Shown: positions 45,774 through 54,547, counted from the first letter of the stretch. The stretch: DNA of 64,000 bases from Alkaliphilus transvaalensis ATCC 700919 (GCF_000621485.1 NZ_JHYF01000002.1:1-64000); one strand, 5' to 3'. Program-made: numbers and translations. The notes: generated from the sequence alone by a model not told the origin.

Positions 45774-46409
45774 GTGATTAAAATTAATCTTATCTTAACA
45801 GAAGCTATAAAAGACTGCAATCTAGAAAAGTTATTTGGATTAGATTTTAATAAAGAGGAATGGATATGGGTCAATAATGAAATATTTGCTGACCTGGCTA
45901 TGAATGCCATAGATTACGATAGTTATGACGAAAAGGAACTTGTGGATGAAATAAACAAAATTAGCGAAACTGAATTGATTAAAATAGTTAGAGATAAAAT
46001 GAAGGAGATTGGATGGACGGAAGTTAATCAGCTGTTATTTGAAAAGCTAGAGGACGGATTTAATGCCACAAAAGATATAAATACTTTTATTTTTGCTAAA
46101 AAAAAGTTTTTTATGTTAAAGATGATTGCAAAAATGAAGGAATTACAATGGGCTTTAAAGGCTATGGCGGTAGATGCTTTTCAACATTTAACTCCAGAAA
46201 TTCAGTTAAGGACCCTTTATGAAGAAGATTTTGAGGATAATTTTATGATCTTAGAAGAATTTTTAATAAGTGGTCAATATAAAAAAAATAATTGTGTTTG
46301 GAAAGTGATGCCTGAAAATGGGGCATTAGTATTCTACAAGAATAATAAGCAACATCGAGTATGGGCTGAAGGTAATGCAAATTTTATTTTTAATGAATTG
46401 TCTAAATAA
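45774..46409 (+). CDS. Hypothetical protein of about 210 residues
   Basis: No family was recognised. The protein is acidic, without signal peptide or membrane segment, and ends FILEEFLISGQYKKNNCVWKVMPENGALVFYKNNKQHRVWAEGN-like text (read FMILEEF onward). The start is uncertain: GTG 45774 lies inside the GAGGGTGATT ribosome site, so a nearby ATT (about 45783) may be used instead. It is followed by a perfect dyad and the sensor kinase gene 108 nt later. Confidence 0.6.
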   Translation: MIKINLILTEAIKDCNLEKLFGLDFNKEEWIWVNNEIFADLAMNAIDYDSYDEKELVDEINKISETELIKIVRDKMKEIGWTEVNQLLFEKLEDGFNATKDINTFIFAKKKFFMLKMIAKMKELQWALKAMAVDAFQHLTPEIQLRTLYEEDFEDNFMILEEFLISGQYKKNNCVWKVMPENGALVFYKNNKQHRVWAEGNANFIFNELSK

Positions 46410-46434
46410 ATGAGGAAATTTTAAATTTCCTCAT
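46410..46434 (+). terminator. Perfect dyad after the hypothetical gene
   Basis: ATGAGGAAATTT pairs with AAATTTCCTCAT across one base. No T-run follows, so it may be a weak terminator or an operator. Confidence 0.5.
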
Positions 46435-46517
46435 ATTCCTGTATAATAGAGGTAATTATGTCTTGATTAGGTAACTTAATTATGAAAACTATGATCTATT
46501 ATCGGGGTGATATAATA

Positions 46518-47798
46518 TTGGAATACTTTAACACGAAGAAAAAGAAATTACTGTTGATCTGTTGTGTAACAAGTTTTATGGGGCAAATTTTTATTAATCC
46601 ATTCTCTACGGATTTTCGTATTTCCTTAAGTGTAGTAGCCTTTTCACTGTTAATTTTTTGGTATAAAGAACTAGAGATTATTCCAACTGCTGTAGTTACT
46701 GGTATATTTTTATTTGGCTTTAGAGTTTTGATAACCAAAATATTTACAGAATCTTCACTAATTAATTTAATGATTATTCATTATCCTGTGATAATATATT
46801 ATTTGACCTTTGGTATCTTTTTACGTCTTTTAAGATTTAGAGAGTACCATAAAGAAGCTTTACTCGCTCTTTTTGTATTAAGTTTTTCTGACAGCCTTTC
46901 CAATATAGTGGAGGTAATGATCAGAAGAGAAGGTACTGATCTACAAGGAATAAATACTATTTTTTTTGTAGGTATCCTTAGGGCTTTTATGGCGGTTTTA
47001 GTAATGGAATGCACTAGGTATTATGAGCTGTTTTTAAGGAAGGAAGAGCATGAGAAAAGGTATAAACAATTAATTTTACTAACTTCAAACTTGAAGTCAG
47101 AAGTATTCTTTTTAAGAAAGTCTATGGATGATATGGAAAATGCTATGGAGAAGAGTTATCAGCTTTATCAGCAATTAAAGGAACTACCAAAAGATCAACT
47201 TCAAGAAAAGCCTAATCTAGGTAATTTATCCTTTCAAGCTCTTTCAATAGCAAAGGACATCCATGAAATAAAAAAGGACTATTTGAGGGTATCTGTAGGT
47301 CTAGAAAAGGTATTACCAGATATGGAAAACGACAAAGGAATGTATATTAAAGAACTTTTAAATTTAGTTAAAGACAGTTGTGACAACTATTCTATACAGA
47401 TGGACAAGCAAATTTTGCTTGATTTTAATTATAATAATAATATCTTCATAAAGGAATCATATGAACTAATATCTATTATAAATAATTTAGTAACAAATGG
47501 TATTGAAGCGATTGAAAAAAGAGGATTAATTAAAGTAACGGCTAATTCTTCCCATGATTTTCTTGAAATTTATGTTGATGATGATGGAGCAGGCATCGCT
47601 TCAAAAAATATAGAAATAATTTTTGAGGCGGGCTACTCAACTAAATTTGATAAATTATCTGGTAAAATGAGTTCGGGAATTGGACTAACCCATGTGGCTT
47701 ATTTGGTAAAAACTAAATTAGATGGAGAAATATCTGTTAAATCGAAAGAAGGAGAGGGTACATGCTTTAAAGTTACAATACCATTAAAAAATGTTTAA
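46518..47798 (+). CDS. GlnK (YcbA)-like sensor histidine kinase
   Basis: This sensor of about 426 residues has an N-terminal membrane region with about six helices (to about residue 175), a coiled linker (KEEHEKRYKQLILLTSNLKSEVFFLRKSM), and a GHKL ATPase domain with IINNLVTNGIEAIEKRG (N box), EIYVDDDGAGI (G1) and MSSGIGLTHVAYLVKTKLDGEI (G2). The partner gene overlaps its stop by several bases and encodes a YcbB-type regulator, so this is a GlnK/GlnL-like pair. I take TTG 46518 as start because GGGGTGAT precedes it at good spacing; ATG 46482 is the alternative. Confidence 0.85.
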   Translation: MEYFNTKKKKLLLICCVTSFMGQIFINPFSTDFRISLSVVAFSLLIFWYKELEIIPTAVVTGIFLFGFRVLITKIFTESSLINLMIIHYPVIIYYLTFGIFLRLLRFREYHKEALLALFVLSFSDSLSNIVEVMIRREGTDLQGINTIFFVGILRAFMAVLVMECTRYYELFLRKEEHEKRYKQLILLTSNLKSEVFFLRKSMDDMENAMEKSYQLYQQLKELPKDQLQEKPNLGNLSFQALSIAKDIHEIKKDYLRVSVGLEKVLPDMENDKGMYIKELLNLVKDSCDNYSIQMDKQILLDFNYNNNIFIKESYELISIINNLVTNGIEAIEKRGLIKVTANSSHDFLEIYVDDDGAGIASKNIEIIFEAGYSTKFDKLSGKMSSGIGLTHVAYLVKTKLDGEISVKSKEGEGTCFKVTIPLKNV

Positions 47799-47811
47799 GG
47801 GGGCGGGGGAC

Positions 47812-48717
47812 ATGGACTTAAATATTTACATAATTGATGATGATATAAGTATTAGACATATTTTAAAGGATATTATTACTTCTAGACAGATCGGAAATAT
47901 CGTAGGAGAAAGTGACAATGGACAAGAAGGGTTAAGGGATATTCTCTTGTTAAAACCAGACATTGTAATCATAGACTTATTACTACCCTTTATTGATGGC
48001 ATAGAGTTAGTTTCGTCGGCTAAGACAATAAAGGAAGGCCCATTATTTATTATGATTTCCCAAGTAAGTGCTAAAGATATGGTGGTTAAAGCCTATGAAG
48101 AAGGGATAGAATACTTCATTAATAAACCTATTAATGTCAATGAAGTTGTCTCAATATTAAAAAAAGTGATCGAAAAATATAAACTGACTAGAGCATTAAA
48201 ACATATAGAAAGTGCCTTTAGTCTCTTGGGGGATATGAAGGGGAATAAAATATATGTGAAAGAAGATACGGCAGGTATAAAAGAGCGAATTAAATTAAAT
48301 TTATCCCATCTAGGAATTTTAGGGGAGACAGGTAGCAAAGACATTGTAGAAATGGCTACAATATTAGCAAATAATAGAATAGCAACAAAGGAAACGTTAC
48401 CAAGATATAAAACATCTGAAATTTATAAACTGCTTAGTGATCTTTATCGAGAAGAGAAGCGATTGGAGGATGCAAGTGAAAAGGCAATAGAGCAAAGGGT
48501 GCGGCGGGCAATAGGGAAGGCCCTAAGAAACATAGCAAGTTTAGGGCTAGAAGATTATGGAGACCTTACCTTTAACACCTATGCTAATACTCTTTTTGAC
48601 TTTCAAGAGGTTAGAATGGAGATGGATTTTTTAAAAGGTAAATCAAAGTATCGTGGTAAGATTAATGTTAAAAAATTTATTGAAGGGGTAATTTTATTTG
48701 CTAACCAAAGGGAATAA
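47812..48717 (+). CDS. GlnL (YcbB)-like response regulator
   Basis: This 301-residue regulator has an N-terminal receiver domain (YIIDDDISIRHIL; phospho-acceptor Asp in DIVIIDLLLPFIDG; Lys in EYFINKPINVNEVV) and a C-terminal YcbB-type DNA-binding region (GSKDIVEMATILANNRIATKETLPRYKTSEIY, then VRRAIGKALRNIASLGLEDYGDLTFNTYANTLFDFQEVR). In Bacillus the GlnK-GlnL pair controls glutamine use. ATG 47812 is chosen because AAGGGGGCGGGGG precedes it. A terminator follows the stop. Confidence 0.88.
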   Translation: MDLNIYIIDDDISIRHILKDIITSRQIGNIVGESDNGQEGLRDILLLKPDIVIIDLLLPFIDGIELVSSAKTIKEGPLFIMISQVSAKDMVVKAYEEGIEYFINKPINVNEVVSILKKVIEKYKLTRALKHIESAFSLLGDMKGNKIYVKEDTAGIKERIKLNLSHLGILGETGSKDIVEMATILANNRIATKETLPRYKTSEIYKLLSDLYREEKRLEDASEKAIEQRVRRAIGKALRNIASLGLEDYGDLTFNTYANTLFDFQEVRMEMDFLKGKSKYRGKINVKKFIEGVILFANQRE

Positions 48718-48745
48718 ACCGTAAAGAATAAAGGCGTAAAATAGA

Positions 48746-48774
48746 TAGGACACTACTCATTAGTAGTGTCCTTA
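48746..48774 (+). terminator. Terminator of the two-component operon
   Basis: AGGACACTACT pairs perfectly with AGTAGTGTCCT around a 4-nt loop; only a short T-rich stretch follows. Confidence 0.75.
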
Positions 48775-48782
48775 TAATTGAT

Positions 48783-49035
48783 GAAATTGCATATTTATAT
48801 TAATGCAAAATGAAAACCTCGCTGTTTAGAGTTCAATGAGTAATATAAATGACGTTAGAAACTTTCATACTAACAGTTCAATATTATAAACATTTGTAAT
48901 TAGTATTAAAGTTTATAACAAAGCGACTGCCTCGAAATCTAAGATTTCGCCCATCTGCTTTTCACAATGCACGACTCAGCTTTCATCTTTGGATGAAACG
49001 AAAATAAATTCAGAGTTATGATATTATGCAATTTC
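48783..49035 (-). repeat. MITE-like dispersed repeat with terminal inverted repeats
   Basis: The 253-bp element is bounded by GAAATTGCATA and TATGCAATTTC-like ends. Read on the minus strand it shares CTGAGT(C/G)GTGCATTGTGAAA and AGCGAGGTTTTCATTTTGCATTAATA-type blocks with the copy at 32122. No ORF is contained. It lies between the two-component terminator and the 3' end of nadK. Confidence 0.72.
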
Positions 49036-49040
49036 TTCGT

Positions 49041-49853
49041 TTATAAAAATTTGTTTTTGACTTTGGTCCAAAACTCAAAACCCTTTAAGCGTAGCATCTT
49101 GATGTTTAGGGTTGATAGCTTTAATGATACTTCAATAATACTGCTGTGTCTGTGTTCCATTCCATCACTTACTATTACAATCGAATCTTCGAAACGATAT
49201 TCTGGATTAACCTTTATGGTGGCACTAGAAGGTAAAATCATGCTAGATGTAAAAGACCGATAGGCATTAGTATTGATAGGGGCCAAGGGACTAACTTGAA
49301 TAACATCTAGACTAGGATCTACAATAGAACCGCCAATGGAATAATTATAAGCAGTACTTCCAGTGGAAGTGGCTAGAAGAATTCCATCACCACTAAAACG
49401 CTGAACCAGTTGATCATTAACTGAGAGGTCTAAATGGATTGTGCGAGACTTATCTCCTTTAATAACAATTTCATTAACAGCAAAGGTATTGATACAATCA
49501 GTTCTTGTACAGATGACACCCTCGATAGGGTTAACATCTTCAATAAAATATTCGCCGTTAATATATTTTTCTAGGAAATTATCTATTTCGTCAGGGTTTA
49601 TTTCAACTAAAAACCCTAGATGACCGGTATTTATTCCCACTATTGGTATTTCTGGAAATTGATGATTATGTAGTGTTCTTAATAAAGAACCATCGCCACC
49701 TATGCAAACAATTAATTCTGCATTATAGTCGAAGTCTTCGCAGACATGGTACCCTAATTCTTCAAATTTTCTTTTAACATAGCTAGCCGTATCTATAGAA
49801 AATTTAGATTCATTATAGACGATATAAATGATTTTTTTATTACTCATAAGCAC
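49041..49853 (-). CDS. nadK: NAD kinase
   Basis: This 270-residue enzyme phosphorylates NAD to NADP. The catalytic GGDGSLLRTLHN lies near residue 52, IVGINTGHLGFLVEI near 72, and the substrate-binding GDGILLATSTGSTAYNYSIGGSIV near 155. The first base of the gene lies 6 nt from the terminal repeat of the MITE-like element, which abuts the 3' end of nadK. Confidence 0.94.
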   Translation of the reverse strand: MLMSNKKIIYIVYNESKFSIDTASYVKRKFEELGYHVCEDFDYNAELIVCIGGDGSLLRTLHNHQFPEIPIVGINTGHLGFLVEINPDEIDNFLEKYINGEYFIEDVNPIEGVICTRTDCINTFAVNEIVIKGDKSRTIHLDLSVNDQLVQRFSGDGILLATSTGSTAYNYSIGGSIVDPSLDVIQVSPLAPINTNAYRSFTSSMILPSSATIKVNPEYRFEDSIVIVSDGMEHRHSSIIEVSLKLSTLNIKMLRLKGFEFWTKVKNKFL

Positions 49854-50155
49854 TACTCCTTTATAAATATGTTTTATAATGTTCTGTATCTAATGTATGT
49901 ATCAAAAGTTGAAGTTTTAAACTATTTAATTTAAATTTATTATAATAAATCTAAATTATACAGATTATTATTCACATTTGCAACTTTAAATTTTAGGATT
50001 TCATTTTTGTTGTATACATCACCAATGATTTAGTAATTCTATATTTAGATGCTAAATTCCTTTTATAATCTAAAATATCCTTTAAAGATCATAAAAGAGT
50101 TGATGTATATTTCTTTTCATAATATAATAGGCATGATATGAAAGAAGGTGAAGAA
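49854..50155. other. AT-rich region between divergent nadK and RluA-like genes
   Basis: About 300 bp of AT-rich sequence probably hold both promoters; I could not assign them with confidence. Confidence 0.4.
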
Positions 50156-51070
50156 ATGCTGGTTGCAGACCAACAGACAGAAATAAAACTAGTTTATCAA
50201 GTTGAAAATGATGATGAAGGCAAAACAGTAAAACAGGTACTAAAAACTAAACTGGACTTTTCAAGTCGCCTACTTACTAAATTAAAGCATGAAAAAATGG
50301 TATTTCTTAATAATGAATACGTCAAATATCATGAGGAAGTAAAGGAAGGTGACTATATTAAGGTATTAATGAAAGAGGAGCCAAATCAATTCTTACCTCA
50401 AGAGATTCCCTTTGAAGTAGTATATGAAGATGTTGATGTAATCGTTATTAATAAACGACCAGGAATTGTTTCTCATCCTACTAAAAGTCATCCTAACTAT
50501 ACAATCGCTAATGCTGCTACTTATTATTTACATAAGCAAGGTTTAGAATACAGAATAAGATTCGTAAATAGATTAGATATGGATACATCGGGACTGTTAG
50601 TGATTGCTAAAAACCCTTATGCCCACCATGTTCTTTCAGAACAGATGCAAGCCGACAAGGTCGAAAAAAGATATATTACCTTTGTTGAAGGGGTTGTTGA
50701 TAAAGATGAAGAGACAATAGATGCACCTATCTATAGACCAACAGAGGATTCAATTAAACGGGTGGTTGATGTTAGAGGACAACAGTCAATTACCAAATAT
50801 AAAGTATTAGAAAGGTACCATAATGCCTCAATGTTAGAAGTTGAATTACTTACAGGAAGAACCCATCAGATTAGGGTACATATGAACCATATTGGACATC
50901 CCATTATTGGCGATACCTTATACGGTGATCCAGAGGGTAAGTTAATAGATAGACAGGCACTACATGCAGCTTTTCTTAAATTTTATCAACCTAGATATCG
51001 ACATGGGGTAGAGGTAAGGGCACCATTACCAGAGGATTTACTTCAGCTACAGAATACATTAAAGGGATAA
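50156..51070 (+). CDS. RluA-family pseudouridine synthase
   Basis: This 304-residue enzyme makes pseudouridine in rRNA or tRNA. An N-terminal S4-like segment (GKTVKQVLKTKLDFSSRLLTKLKHEKMVFLNN) precedes the catalytic RFVNRLDMDTSGLLVIAKN with its aspartate near residue 147; TGRTHQIRVHMNHIGHPIIGDTLYG is the second signature. ATG 50156 follows GAAGGTGAAG. It is the last ordinary chromosomal gene before the cassette-like array. Confidence 0.92.
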   Translation: MLVADQQTEIKLVYQVENDDEGKTVKQVLKTKLDFSSRLLTKLKHEKMVFLNNEYVKYHEEVKEGDYIKVLMKEEPNQFLPQEIPFEVVYEDVDVIVINKRPGIVSHPTKSHPNYTIANAATYYLHKQGLEYRIRFVNRLDMDTSGLLVIAKNPYAHHVLSEQMQADKVEKRYITFVEGVVDKDEETIDAPIYRPTEDSIKRVVDVRGQQSITKYKVLERYHNASMLEVELLTGRTHQIRVHMNHIGHPIIGDTLYGDPEGKLIDRQALHAAFLKFYQPRYRHGVEVRAPLPEDLLQLQNTLKG

Positions 51071-51090
51071 CAAGAATGATTATAGATTAT

Positions 51091-51121
51091 AGGCTCTAGC
51101 GCTTTTGCTAGGGCTCTTGTA
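51091..51121 (+). terminator. Terminator after the RluA-like gene
   Basis: GGCTCTAGC pairs with GCTAGGGCTC; CTTGTATT follows, a weak T-tract. Confidence 0.6.
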
Positions 51122-51255
51122 TTAATTATAGAACATTAATTAGGAGGGAAATTATAAAAGCTATTTTTGTTTGAAAATTAAGATATTTTTAATGCTCTCT
51201 TTAATGACTTAAGTATTTTTTGCTATAAAATTAATTCTAAGAAACTAATGAACGA

Positions 51256-51300
51256 ATAGACAAGATAGAGAAGATAGACAAGATAAACAAGATAGACAAA
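51256..51300 (+). repeat. Short tandem repeat
   Basis: A unit close to AGACAAGAT is repeated four to five times with small changes, in a gene-free stretch. Confidence 0.6.
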
Positions 51301-51364
51301 CTGATGAAGAACCTCTTGGTAGATCAATTAATATAAAGATAATAAAGAAAACCGATGGTAAAGT

Positions 51365-51430
51365 GATATGCTCCCCTTATGGTAGACAGTTAAAATAATA
51401 AAAACTGTTTACTGTAAGGTGGAGCAGATC
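51365..51430. mobile_element. IS-end-like palindrome (solo inverted repeats)
   Basis: GATATGCTCCCCTTATGGTA starts the left arm (51365-51391) and the right arm (51403-51430) is its imperfect inverted copy, ending GGAGCAGATC. Only 11 bp separate the arms. Two facing insertion-sequence termini of this kind with nothing between them suggest a deleted or miniature element. Confidence 0.5.
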
Positions 51431-51750
51431 AAAGACGCTGTCGGTTATTTTGTTACTAAAAAAATAGTAAGACATTTAATAAGAATTGTCGAATTTTAAG
51501 GGAATTTGGCGAACACTTTAGAAAGGTGTGATAATGAAGCACGTAGAATAGTAGTTATATGAAAATATATGAAAAAAGGTTTTAAATGGCGTCGCATATA
51601 GGTAACAAAAAGGGACATCAAGAAAAGGATAAAAAGAGGTAGAGAAAGTTTTTCTTTTACAATTATAAAGATCAAGAAGATTAATAGCACTAGGTTCGCA
51701 AATACCTTTTAGATGGGTATGGTTTACGAATATGGGGGCGGTAATATTAC
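51431..51750. other. Gene-free stretch before the cassette-like array
   Basis: No convincing gene is seen. Fragments such as GGTGTGATAATGAAGC have no extended frame on the + strand. This is where an attI-like site would be expected if the array were an integron read left to right. Confidence 0.4.
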
Positions 51751-51757
51751 GTTAGTC
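51751..51757 (+). other. Candidate 5' border of the cassette array (GTTAGTC)
   Basis: ACGTTAGTC matches the GTTRRRY-like right box that ends the other inter-gene elements, and it lies 53 nt before the first cassette gene, in the 30-100 nt range seen for most others. No matching left half is seen, so it may be an attI-like site or a degraded element. Confidence 0.35.
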
Positions 51758-51803
51758 AACATATTAATCTGGTTATGAATCATGATGTAGGGGGTAGAGA
51801 AAT

Positions 51804-52739
51804 ATGGAGTTTGTTGAAGCATTACAGGTTAGAAATTTTGAATTTTTAAGGCGAACACCTAAATCTGATTTGCACAATCATGCAACACGTGGAGGCAATA
51901 TAAGAGATTTCTTAAATGACATAGATTTACCACAGAGAAATTTTAGAAGTCTAGATGAGATGCAATATTGGTATGATTCTAATGTTAAGTATCTGTTTTC
52001 CGGAAGAGAAGGATTTATTTCCAGGGTTAAGTCGGCATTTAAACAGGCTAAGAATGATGGAGTGACAAGGTTAGCACTAAGTTTTGGTATCGGAGATTCT
52101 ATTCATTTTACTAATATAGAGGAGTATCTTGCAGAGCTGAAAAGCATTCAGCATTCTATTGCCCCTGAGATAAATTTCATACCTGAACTTTGCCTTGGGC
52201 GTACTGATAATATTGAACCGGTAGAAGAGATGTTTGAAGAGGTATTAAGTTATGGTTTCTTCAAGTCTATAGATTTAGTGGGTGATGATAGGTTGCCAGT
52301 ATCCAATTATAAGAATATTTATCGGAAAGCTAAGAGGAATGGATATATACTTAAGGCACATTTGGGTGAATTTGGGGATGCTGAAAGTATTCGTAAAGGT
52401 GTCAATGATTTGGAGCTAGATGAAGTACAGCATGGTATTTCTGCAGTAACATCTAGAGATGTAATGCACTGGTTAAGAGATAATGATGTCCAGCTTAATG
52501 TTTGCCCTTCGAGTAATGTAATGTTAAACAGAGTTAACTCTTATGAGAAACATCCGATTAAAGAATTGTTTTATCATGGTATAAGAGTGACAATTAATAG
52601 TGATGATATGTTAATCTTTGACCAGAGCGTGACTCAAGATTACTTGAATTTGTATGATAGTGGTTGCTTATCTGCTACTGATTTGAATGTAGTGAGAGGG
52701 TTCGGGTTGGACCCAAGTTGTTCTCAGGCTGATGACTAA
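51804..52739 (+). CDS. Adenosine deaminase-like metallohydrolase (cassette 1)
   Basis: This 311-residue TIM-barrel protein has the metal and catalytic sites of the adenosine/AMP deaminase family: KSDLHNHATRGG near residue 21, AHLGEFGDAES near 187 (HxGE), ELDEVQHGISA near 210, LNVCPSSNVML near 232 and VTINSDDMLIF near 262. The substrate cannot be named. The first site, HNH with ATRGG instead of HLDG, differs from classical adenosine deaminase. It ends GLDPSCSQADD, with an attC-like element starting only 7 nt after the stop. GTAGGGGGTAG precedes the ATG. Confidence 0.82.
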   Translation: MEFVEALQVRNFEFLRRTPKSDLHNHATRGGNIRDFLNDIDLPQRNFRSLDEMQYWYDSNVKYLFSGREGFISRVKSAFKQAKNDGVTRLALSFGIGDSIHFTNIEEYLAELKSIQHSIAPEINFIPELCLGRTDNIEPVEEMFEEVLSYGFFKSIDLVGDDRLPVSNYKNIYRKAKRNGYILKAHLGEFGDAESIRKGVNDLELDEVQHGISAVTSRDVMHWLRDNDVQLNVCPSSNVMLNRVNSYEKHPIKELFYHGIRVTINSDDMLIFDQSVTQDYLNLYDSGCLSATDLNVVRGFGLDPSCSQADD

Positions 52740-52745
52740 TACGTC

Positions 52746-52820
52746 GACTAACAGCGAATTGCCAACATGGACAGGGAATCGGAAGGATGTCCACGGCGGC
52801 AATTTGCGGAACGTTATATG
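52746..52820 (+). repeat. attC-like element 1 (short type)
   Basis: This site of about 75 bp has left box GACTAAC, inner arm GCGAATTGCC, a central TGGACA/TGTCCA hairpin, inner arm GGCAATTTGCG and right box GTTATATG. Inner arms pair with one extra base, as in integron attC sites. It is the shortest and most classical-looking of the series. Confidence 0.7.
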
Positions 52821-52954
52821 CCATAGACCCAATATGTTGTTCTCTTATTTAATATTGCAAAAAATAAATTTAAATGAGAAATAAATTATAAAATTAACAA
52901 CAGAGCTAATGCTCGGTATTCTGATAATAAATTAGAAGATTATGGAGGTATATC

Positions 52955-53566
52955 ATGAGTAATGTAGTGAAAGATGTTTTAAGACAGTCATATAATAATC
53001 ACGCTAGCGAAAGAGAAGAAAGCGATATGGAAAGCTGGAAAATAAACATAAGAAGTGAATTTTTACAATTAATATTAAATGAGAAAAAGTCCACTATTTT
53101 GGATATTGGAGCAGGGACTGGAAAGGACAGCGAGTTTTTTCAAAAGAATGATATTAACGTAATAGCAGTAGATTTATCAGAAGAAATGATAAAAATATGT
53201 AGAGAAAAATCTATTGAATCTTATGAATTAGATTTTCATAATCTTCATAAAATAGGTAAAAATTTTGATGCAATTTGGGCAATGAATTCTTTACTACATG
53301 TTGAAAAGCTAAATATAAACTTAGTGTTAGAAGAAATAAAAAGTGTTTTAAAACCTTCTGGGCTATTTTTTATGGGAGTATATGGTGGAGAAGATTTTGA
53401 AGGAATATGGGAGAAAGATATCTACAATCCACCTCGTTTTTTTTCATTTTACACTGATGATAATATTCAAAGAGTTGTCTCAAGTTATTTTGACATAATA
53501 AACTTTCAGAAAATTGACACAGGAGGAAAATACTATTTTCAATCTCTAATTATGAGACGAAAATAA
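52955..53566 (+). CDS. SAM-dependent methyltransferase (cassette 2)
   Basis: This 203-residue class I methyltransferase has motif I ILDIGAGTGKDSEFFQ near residue 50, the acidic end of beta-2 in VIAVDLSEEMIKICREK near 73, and FDAIWAMNSLLHVEKLNI near 108. This resembles UbiE/Tam-like small-molecule methyltransferases; the acceptor is unknown. TATGGAGG precedes the start. It stands alone between two attC-like elements. Confidence 0.85.
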   Translation: MSNVVKDVLRQSYNNHASEREESDMESWKINIRSEFLQLILNEKKSTILDIGAGTGKDSEFFQKNDINVIAVDLSEEMIKICREKSIESYELDFHNLHKIGKNFDAIWAMNSLLHVEKLNINLVLEEIKSVLKPSGLFFMGVYGGEDFEGIWEKDIYNPPRFFSFYTDDNIQRVVSSYFDIINFQKIDTGGKYYFQSLIMRRK

Positions 53567-53599
53567 TGTTTTTCTAAAAATTGTTCTATCACTACGGTA

Positions 53600-53773
53600 T
53601 ACAAACAATGTGTTTACAGAAGGTGCTGGGGGGGAAGGTCAGTAAAACTTAGTCCATAACCATATCAGAGAAAGGTCAGAGCATCACATCCCTTCACCGG
53701 GAGCACAGCTCCACCAAGGGGAAGGGTCATGCGGGTCCAGTTCAGGGACGTTGCAGACACAGAGTCGTTATGT
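53600..53773 (+). repeat. attC-like element 2 (long type)
   Basis: The element has AAAC at the left, GTGTTTAC and GCAGACAC inner arms, GGTGCTGG, a TTCACCGGG block, GTCCAGTTCAGGGACG and right box GTTATGT. The block AAGGTCAG occurs twice about 37 nt apart, as if the site had gained an insertion. Confidence 0.7.
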
Positions 53774-53826
53774 GTAATGGCAATTTCGGGGTTGAATATG
53801 AAGTTTTATTATTTAGGAGATTGAAT

Positions 53827-54276
53827 ATGCTGATTAAAGAATTAATTGCTGATTTGGATTGGGGTAAACCTAGAGAAATTCAAGAGAATGCAATAAGAAG
53901 ACTTAAAGAAATTGATGATGAGGATATAGTATTATTGGCTAAACAGTCGAATGATATCTGTCACAAAGGCTGCTGGCAAAATGCTGCACTTGTGTTGAAG
54001 TTAATAGATTATCCTCGAATTAAGCCGGCTTTGCCCTACATTATGCAATGGTTCCAAGATATAAATTGGCCTGAGGTTTATACAATCATAGAAATTTTAC
54101 GTGATGCCAAACCGTTTGAATTGATACCTTATATAGAAGAAGCTTCAAAAAGAGCAATAATAGATGAGGATGGATTGTGGGCACTTGGTATTGTCTTCTT
54201 GCTAGAAAAGTTAGAGCTAAACCATAAAATAAACAGCGATATATATAATCAATTGGTTTGCTTATCCAATGACTAA
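53827..54276 (+). CDS. DUF5071-like HEAT-type protein (cassette 3)
   Basis: This 149-residue helical protein has LIADLDWGKPREIQENAIRRL at the N-terminus and LPYIMQWFQDINWPEVYTIIEIL in the middle, a pattern I associate with DUF5071. Function is unknown. I start at ATG 53827, with TTAGGAGATTG upstream; the longer frame from 53770 begins inside the attC-like element. A GTTATGT box lies about 60 nt before the start. Confidence 0.68.
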   Translation: MLIKELIADLDWGKPREIQENAIRRLKEIDDEDIVLLAKQSNDICHKGCWQNAALVLKLIDYPRIKPALPYIMQWFQDINWPEVYTIIEILRDAKPFELIPYIEEASKRAIIDEDGLWALGIVFLLEKLELNHKINSDIYNQLVCLSND

Positions 54277-54318
54277 ATCTCGAAATCGATACTAATCATT
54301 GCTTTGGGGGTTGTCACT

Positions 54319-54493
54319 ACATATAACATGACCATTCCCAAGGGGGTGAAAGAAGCACCGTCATGAAGAAAGTCTCTGTATTAATTGTAATCTAGCTAGG
54401 TCAGCACCACATCTTCTCACTGGGTACAAGCACCGCCAAGGGGTATCCCTCTGAGGTCCAGTTCAAAGGTGTCGCAAATGCTAAACGTTAGAC
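54319..54493 (+). repeat. attC-like element 3 (long type)
   Basis: Left box CATATAAC, shared blocks CAGCACCACATCTTCTCACT, GGTCCAGTTCAAAGGTGTCG and right box GTTAGAC, which fits the integron consensus GTTRRRY exactly. Confidence 0.72.
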
Positions 54494-54547
54494 GAAGTAA
54501 ATTGCTTAGAAAATTGATTAAGTAATCAATGATGAGGTTAAGGGGAG

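Noticed and set aside
51496-51690. Minus-strand 64-codon frame, hydrophobic
   Set aside because: It has no ribosome site or family and lies in an AT-rich region where such hydrophobic minus-strand frames are expected by chance.
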